Below are positions 6,368-8,557 of a DNA stretch of 8,557 nt, in pieces (positions within the stretch are counted from its first letter, which is position 1; every line of letters starts with the position of its first letter). The DNA comes from Lysobacteraceae bacterium (GTDB lineage: Bacteria > Pseudomonadota > Gammaproteobacteria > Xanthomonadales > Xanthomonadaceae), in the NCBI GenBank assembly GCA_017990865.1, contig JAGNNB010000118.1:1-8557 (forward strand). Reading direction: 5' to 3'. The position numbers were made by a program, and so were the translations under genes. Below the pieces are notes generated by a model, which was not told the DNA's origin, searched no databases, and saw nothing but the letters and a program-made list of their open reading frames with translations.

Positions 6368-7696
6368 ATGACCGATGAAGAAGCTAGCTACAAGGAAGAG
6401 TCTCTCGACTATTTGCACCTCACTTTTTCTGAGAATGTCAATTTCGGCCAACTTGAGAGCCCGACAACGGAAGGCCTTTTGAAGATTGCAAGTGAAGGTG
6501 CTAGCACTTGGAACACATGGATAGCAGCATACCCACAGAACATAATTGAGTTCAAAAGTGTAAACTTTTCAGAAACTAATATAAGTTTCGCCAACTTTAC
6601 ATTTTTAAATCCCGACAGATCTGGATTGGTAGTTTTCATTGAATCAAAGTTCAAAAACGGAAACTTTTCTAAATGCAATTTTTCAAGAGCGACCTTCTTG
6701 GGGTGCGAATTTTATGATTCAACTAATTTCTCAAATTCCACTTTTCTTGAACCCGCAAACTTCCTTAATTGTCATTTTTATTCGCCTTCTCAATTTAGAA
6801 ATTCAAGGTTTTGGGCGCCATCCGGCTTCTATGAATGCCAATTTGCAGGAAACACAGACTTTTCAGAGGCGATCATTCCTGAAATCGAATTCCAACTTTC
6901 CAAATTCGAGATGGATTGCAATTTTTCATGCGCTATGCCGGATGAATCCAAGAAAATTCGATTCTCAAATTTTAGTGGCTGTGAATTTTCTGGATTAACT
7001 ACTTTTTTAAATCGAACCTTTGAAGGCACTTGCGATTTTGGCATTCATCCCACTATTGATGCCAGCGGGAAGCTCTTAATAACCCGTGTAATTTTTAAGC
7101 GCGCCCCGATTTTTCATGGGTGCAAATTTCACCAAGACACCAGTTTTCACTTGACTATTTTTAAACAAGAGATTGGGGATGATGCTGCGAGAGCGTATCG
7201 CACTCTAAAGCTCGCGATGGAGCAAATGAAAGCGACTAGGGAAGAGCAACGTTTTTTCCGCCTAGAAATGAAAGCGGAACGACCATATCTCCCACTAACA
7301 CAACAAGTACCATCAATGCTCTATGAATGGTGCTCCGACTACGGCTTTAGCATTCGACGTCCACTTCTCGCACTGTTTTTGTTTTCTATAGCCATCGGCG
7401 GTATTCATGGACTGCTTGCCAACGCCTGCGCCGATCAACCTCAGTGCGCTGCTTCTGCGAGCCCCGGCACGAGCGATGAGCGCACATCCGACTTGGTCAA
7501 ATATGTGCTGGTCAACATCGCCCCTGTGCCGGGATTGGACAAAATGCAGACCGAATTGAGAAAGCCTCTGTTCGGCGAACATGGGGGCATTGCGATAGCG
7601 GCCATCCTGCTTGAAATACTGCACAAGATCATCGCCCTGATAATGACCTTCCTGTTCGCATTAGGGTTGCGCAATTTATTCAAGATGAAATCCTGA
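6368..7696 (+). CDS. Pentapeptide-type repeat protein with C-terminal membrane domain
   Basis: This 442-residue protein has three parts. Residues about 62-265 form a phenylalanine-periodic solenoid. It starts as true 5-residue repeats (Phe95, 100, 105, 110, 115) and then shifts to alternating 5/6 spacing, an 11-residue repeat of the form [CS]xF-x5-F-x-[NE]: five in tandem at 113-167, two at 205-226, two at 241-262. Residues about 270-330 are charged and helical (AARAYRTLKLAMEQ, EEQRFFRLEMKAERP, LYEWCSDYGFSIRRP). Two membrane helices follow, about 332-350 and 406-433, separated by a loop with two cysteines and LVKYVLVNIAPVPGL. The protein ends in GLRNLFKMK. The layout resembles known pentapeptide proteins with an ion-channel-like tail; function is unknown. 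AGGA lies 7 bases before the ATG, 12 bp after the previous stop. The first two thirds are AT-rich, unlike all neighbours, suggesting transfer. Confidence 0.87.
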   Translation: MTDEEASYKEESLDYLHLTFSENVNFGQLESPTTEGLLKIASEGASTWNTWIAAYPQNIIEFKSVNFSETNISFANFTFLNPDRSGLVVFIESKFKNGNFSKCNFSRATFLGCEFYDSTNFSNSTFLEPANFLNCHFYSPSQFRNSRFWAPSGFYECQFAGNTDFSEAIIPEIEFQLSKFEMDCNFSCAMPDESKKIRFSNFSGCEFSGLTTFLNRTFEGTCDFGIHPTIDASGKLLITRVIFKRAPIFHGCKFHQDTSFHLTIFKQEIGDDAARAYRTLKLAMEQMKATREEQRFFRLEMKAERPYLPLTQQVPSMLYEWCSDYGFSIRRPLLALFLFSIAIGGIHGLLANACADQPQCAASASPGTSDERTSDLVKYVLVNIAPVPGLDKMQTELRKPLFGEHGGIAIAAILLEILHKIIALIMTFLFALGLRNLFKMKS

Positions 7697-7723
7697 AAAC
7701 ATCTGTACGCGAGAACTGGTCGG

Positions 7724-7746
7724 TCGCGCCTTCCGGCGCTCCTACA
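7724..7746 (-). repeat. REP-like hairpin element, copy 1 (GTAG head)
   Basis: On the minus strand it reads TGTAGGAGCGCC-GGAA-GGCGCGA: a GTAG head followed by a hairpin with stem GCGCC/GGCGC and a GGAA loop. This matches the general design of REP elements (GTAG tetranucleotide plus stem-loop) moved by RAYT/TnpA-REP enzymes. It differs from copies 2 and 3 by one base, the A of GTAG (G in those copies), over the shared 23 bases. Confidence 0.6.
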
Positions 7747-7780
7747 GAGAGACTGGGCCGCGCCGATGAAGGCCCATAGC

Positions 7781-7802
7781 GCGCACCCGAGTTGGGGTGC
7801 GC
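7781..7802. terminator. Stem-loop GCGCACCC/GGGTGCGC
   Basis: GCGCACCC (7781-7788) pairs perfectly with GGGTGCGC (7795-7802) around a GAGTTG loop. It lies about 85 bases after the stop of the pentapeptide gene and could cap its mRNA. No T-run follows. It sits directly before the larger multi-hairpin element and may be part of the same repeat cluster. Confidence 0.35.
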
Positions 7803-7807
7803 CTGAA

Positions 7808-7889
7808 ACCCCTCACCCGCCCTTCGGGCACCCTCTCCCCGCCATGCGGGGAGAGGGAAGAGCGAGCGCAGCGAGTGAGGGTGAGGGGT
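7808..7889. repeat. Multi-hairpin (cloverleaf-like) intergenic repeat
   Basis: An outer perfect 11-bp stem joins ACCCCTCACCC (7808-7818) to GGGTGAGGGGT (7879-7889). Inside are a small hairpin GCCC-TTC-GGGC (7819-7829) and a perfect 12-bp hairpin CCCTCTCCCCGC-CAT-GCGGGGAGAGGG (7831-7857). The remaining single-stranded part contains AGCGAGCGCAGCGAG. The overall form is a branched structure in either RNA or extruded DNA. Similar CCCTCTCCCCGC-type intergenic palindromes are, in my recollection, common in Xanthomonadaceae genomes; copy number cannot be judged from this window. Confidence 0.75.
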
Positions 7890-7922
7890 CGCTCTTCTCC
7901 CCGTACAGCACGAGTCGGCTCG

Positions 7923-7948
7923 TTGTGGGAGCGCCGGAAGGCGCGAAG
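7923..7948 (+). repeat. REP-like hairpin element, copy 2
   Basis: This is a 26-base element with head GTGG and hairpin GCGCC-GGAA-GGCGC (7931-7944). It is the exact reverse complement of 8012-8037, so the two bracket a 63-base spacer as perfect 26-bp inverted repeats. Heads point outwards, as in paired REP units (BIME-like). Confidence 0.75.
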
Positions 7949-8011
7949 CTGTTGCGAGAAACCATCCCTCGCGGGAGCGGAACGCGCGAACGGGCGCAGC
8001 GCGCACGAAAT

Positions 8012-8037
8012 CTTCGCGCCTTCCGGCGCTCCCACAA
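8012..8037 (-). repeat. REP-like hairpin element, copy 3, beside argD stop
   Basis: This is a perfect inverted copy of 7923-7948. Its right end is only 9 bases from the argD stop codon. In argD mRNA the hairpin (GCGCC-GGAA-GGCGC) would lie at once after the coding region, where REP hairpins are known to slow 3' decay or end transcription. That role here is inferred from position. Confidence 0.75.
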
Positions 8038-8046
8038 AAGAAGAGA

Positions 8047-8557
8047 TCAGGCAACGCTGACGAACGCCCGCAACGCGCGCGCCAGTCGCGCGAGGCCATC
8101 GGCGATGTCGTCATCGGCGATATTCAGCGCCGGGACGAAACGCAGCACGTCGGGGCCGGCTTGCAGCATCAGCAGGCCTTCGTTCGCGGCATGATCGAGG
8201 ATCTCGCCCGCGCGGCCGGCGTATTGCGGGGCGAGGACGGCGCCGAGCATCAGTCCGCGGCCGCGGACTTCGGCGAACAGGCTGAGTTCGCGATTCAAGA
8301 CTTCGAGGCCATCGCGCAGCGCCTGCGATTGTTTCGTCACGTTGTCGACGATCTGCGGCGACTGCAGTTTTCGCAGCACGACGCGCGCGACCGCGGCGGC
8401 CAGCGGGTTGCCGCCGAAGGTGGTGCCGTGCGCGCCGAATTGCATCGCCTCGGCGACTTTCGGCCCGGCCAGCATCGCGCCGATCGGCATGCCGCCGCCG
8501 AGCGCTTTCGCCAGCGTGACGATGTCGGGTGCGATGCCGTCGCCCCAGTGCGCGAAC
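8047..8557 (-). CDS. argD: Acetylornithine aminotransferase, C-terminal part (truncated by window edge)
   Basis: About 170 C-terminal residues of a class III PLP aminotransferase are visible; the N-terminal part lies beyond the right edge. From the edge the protein reads FAHWGDGIAPDIVTLAKALG, with the Schiff-base lysine in TLAKALGGG encoded at 8506-8508. Then come MPIGAM, HGTTFGGNPLAAAVA (the conserved TTFGGNP block), VRGRGLMLG and a C-terminal VLRFVPALNI. This pattern fits ArgD, which transfers an amino group between glutamate and N-acetylglutamate semialdehyde in arginine synthesis. Succinylornithine or other ornithine-type aminotransferases are close relatives and cannot be fully excluded from a partial sequence. 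The stop is TGA at 8047-8049, followed closely by a REP-like hairpin. Confidence 0.92.
   Translation of the reverse strand, partial: FAHWGDGIAPDIVTLAKALGGGMPIGAMLAGPKVAEAMQFGAHGTTFGGNPLAAAVARVVLRKLQSPQIVDNVTKQSQALRDGLEVLNRELSLFAEVRGRGLMLGAVLAPQYAGRAGEILDHAANEGLLMLQAGPDVLRFVPALNIADDDIADGLARLARALRAFVSVA

Larger units (their letters stand above)
7697..8046. other. Gene-free intergenic region rich in palindromes
   Basis: These 350 bases separate two convergent genes. Several short open frames exist on both strands, but they run through inverted repeats, lack ribosome sites and resemble no family I know. The content is instead a series of hairpin-forming elements, listed separately, with GC content back at the level of the host chromosome. 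Confidence 0.7.

Noticed and set aside
7808..8037. Repeat cluster considered as a CRISPR array
   Set aside because: The repeats are few, inverted relative to each other, unevenly spaced and self-complementary, which fits REP-like hairpins and not directly repeated units with uniform spacers.
7680..8194. Several open frames of 60-145 codons in and around the palindromic region 7697-8046
   Set aside because: They translate through inverted repeats and the antisense of argD, with no ribosome sites; both strands give equally plausible but unrelated peptides.

Overview
The window looks like chromosomal DNA of a Xanthomonadaceae-type gammaproteobacterium (Lysobacter, Xanthomonas or a close relative). 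The partial 16S rRNA at the left edge has a Lysobacter/Xanthomonas-like sequence. Most of the DNA is strongly GC-rich, the rubredoxin/thiE/hemL neighbourhood fits that family, and the right end carries short palindromic intergenic repeats of the REP type. Genus and family are inferred from remembered sequence patterns; no search was run.

Layout. Positions 1-393 are the 5' part of a 16S rRNA gene on the minus strand, running off the left edge. Positions 394-1048 hold no convincing gene. They contain the rrn leader, with a UUCG hairpin, a boxA and a boxB-like stem-loop. Upstream of that are three tandem minus-strand sigma-70-type promoters, each with a TTGACG -35 box. Next come two plus-strand genes: a DUF192 predicted lipoprotein (1049-1510) and a SirB1-type transglutaminase-like/TPR protein (1652-2497). 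Two rubredoxin genes follow on the minus strand (2638-2829 and 2980-3144). Divergent from them is a tight plus-strand block: thiE (thiamine phosphate synthase), hemL (glutamate-1-semialdehyde aminomutase) and a cystathionine-synthase/lyase-type PLP enzyme. The PLP enzyme overlaps the hemL stop by an ATGA.

Only 12 bp after that block lies an AT-rich gene (6368-7696). It encodes a 442-residue protein with a phenylalanine-periodic pentapeptide-type solenoid and a C-terminal two-helix membrane region. Its composition is unlike every neighbour and it is the best candidate for transferred DNA here. Positions 7697-8046 are gene-free and packed with palindromes: an 82-bp multi-hairpin element and three copies of a REP-like hairpin, two of which form perfect 26-bp inverted repeats. 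The right edge is the C-terminal part of argD on the minus strand, truncated by the window.

How it fits together. Most of the window is housekeeping: ribosome production, thiamine and tetrapyrrole synthesis, sulfur amino acid metabolism, arginine synthesis and small Fe-S electron carriers. The accessory signal is the AT-rich pentapeptide/membrane gene and the adjoining repeat cluster, placed between the end of the thiE-hemL block and the end of argD. I saw no CRISPR array, tRNA gene, transposase or recognised defence operon.
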